A stretch of 64,000 bases of DNA from Euglena gracilis (lineage: Eukaryota > Euglenida > Euglenophyceae > Euglenales): positions 92,816,648 to 92,880,647 of the forward strand of contig CP154956.1 of assembly GCA_039621445.1 (NCBI GenBank), read 5' to 3'. Positions within the stretch are counted from its first letter, which is position 1, and each line of letters begins with the position of its first letter. Both the position numbers and the translations under genes were made by a program. The notes below the pieces were generated by a model, which did no database searches, was not told where the DNA came from, and saw only the letters and a list, made by a program, of their open reading frames with translations. Below are positions 63,690 through 64,000 of this stretch, piece after piece.

Positions 63690-64000
63690 TGCGTGGGGCA
63701 GGGCCATGCCAATGTGCACACACCATCAACACATCCCATGGGCTGGCAGAGGCTTTGGAGCTGGGAGTTGGATATGACCCCACAAAATTCTCAGGTGTCC
63801 CACTATTTAGTTCCCCTGCTGTAGGCACTGTCTCAGAGGTCAGGGGAGATTTTCAGGGCAAAATGCGAAGGTTCAAGATGATTGGGATGAATTGGGAGCT
63901 GGTGAAATTTTGCCTTTTAAATATCCACAGCAAAGCGGGTCACAAGGATATGTTTGAATGAAGCAGGCTGCAGAACAAATGAAAAATATGATGCATACAT

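Overview
This is a nuclear genome window from a eukaryote whose genes are cut into small, GC3-rich exons by very large, repeat-filled introns. The best fit is an euglenid (Euglena-like) alga. About half of the introns I can place are ordinary GT-AG. The others have no GT-AG borders and carry CTG at intron positions -8 to -6, with CAG at +4 to +6 in the better-preserved cases, which is the pattern I recall for euglenid 'nonconventional' introns. A dinoflagellate is the main alternative; one ORF carries a GEAKNPGP motif that I associate with dinoflagellate retroelements. There are no bacterial operons, rRNA, tRNA or CRISPR arrays.

Layout: every recognised gene is on the + strand, head to tail. 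(1) The 3' end of an unrecognised gene, last two exons to 4736. (2) A divergent ubiquitin-like-domain protein, about 5061-10272, with a coiled-coil tail. (3) A complete PfkB/fructokinase-type sugar kinase, 13589-36714: eleven exons, about 1.0 kb of coding sequence in 23.1 kb. (4) An unrecognised gene with exons at 45029-45136, 49525-49612 and 50641-50759, possibly starting earlier. (5) A PPPDE (DeSI-type) deubiquitinase/deSUMOylase-like protein, 52300 to about 57800 and possibly to 59378. (6) A GRAM-domain protein, from at or before 60651 and running past the window. Gene 1 ends about 325 bases before gene 2 coding sequence begins, and the PfkB start codon lies 12 bases after a pyrimidine-AG acceptor; both suit polycistronic transcription with spliced-leader trans-splicing.

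Nearly all remaining sequence is non-autonomous transposon-like DNA and microsatellites. Many elements have termini of the form CAGG...CCTG and 8-bp target duplications, seven of them perfect (hAT-like hallmarks). One such element (3887-4626) is itself an intron: removing it plus one target copy restores an open frame. Cutting the 8-bp duplication 5|3 puts the element's CAG and CTG ends at intron positions +4 and -8, so the intron consensus appears to be the transposon terminus. Applying this rule predicts in-frame junctions elsewhere, including one that rebuilds the conserved LGET-LS motif of the PPPDE protein. The window also has dispersed families with poly-C/poly-G ends, element-specific hairpin motifs, a tandem satellite inside a kinase intron, and a 2.3-kb element inserted at the end of a low-complexity, NPGP-containing ORF nested in a kinase intron.
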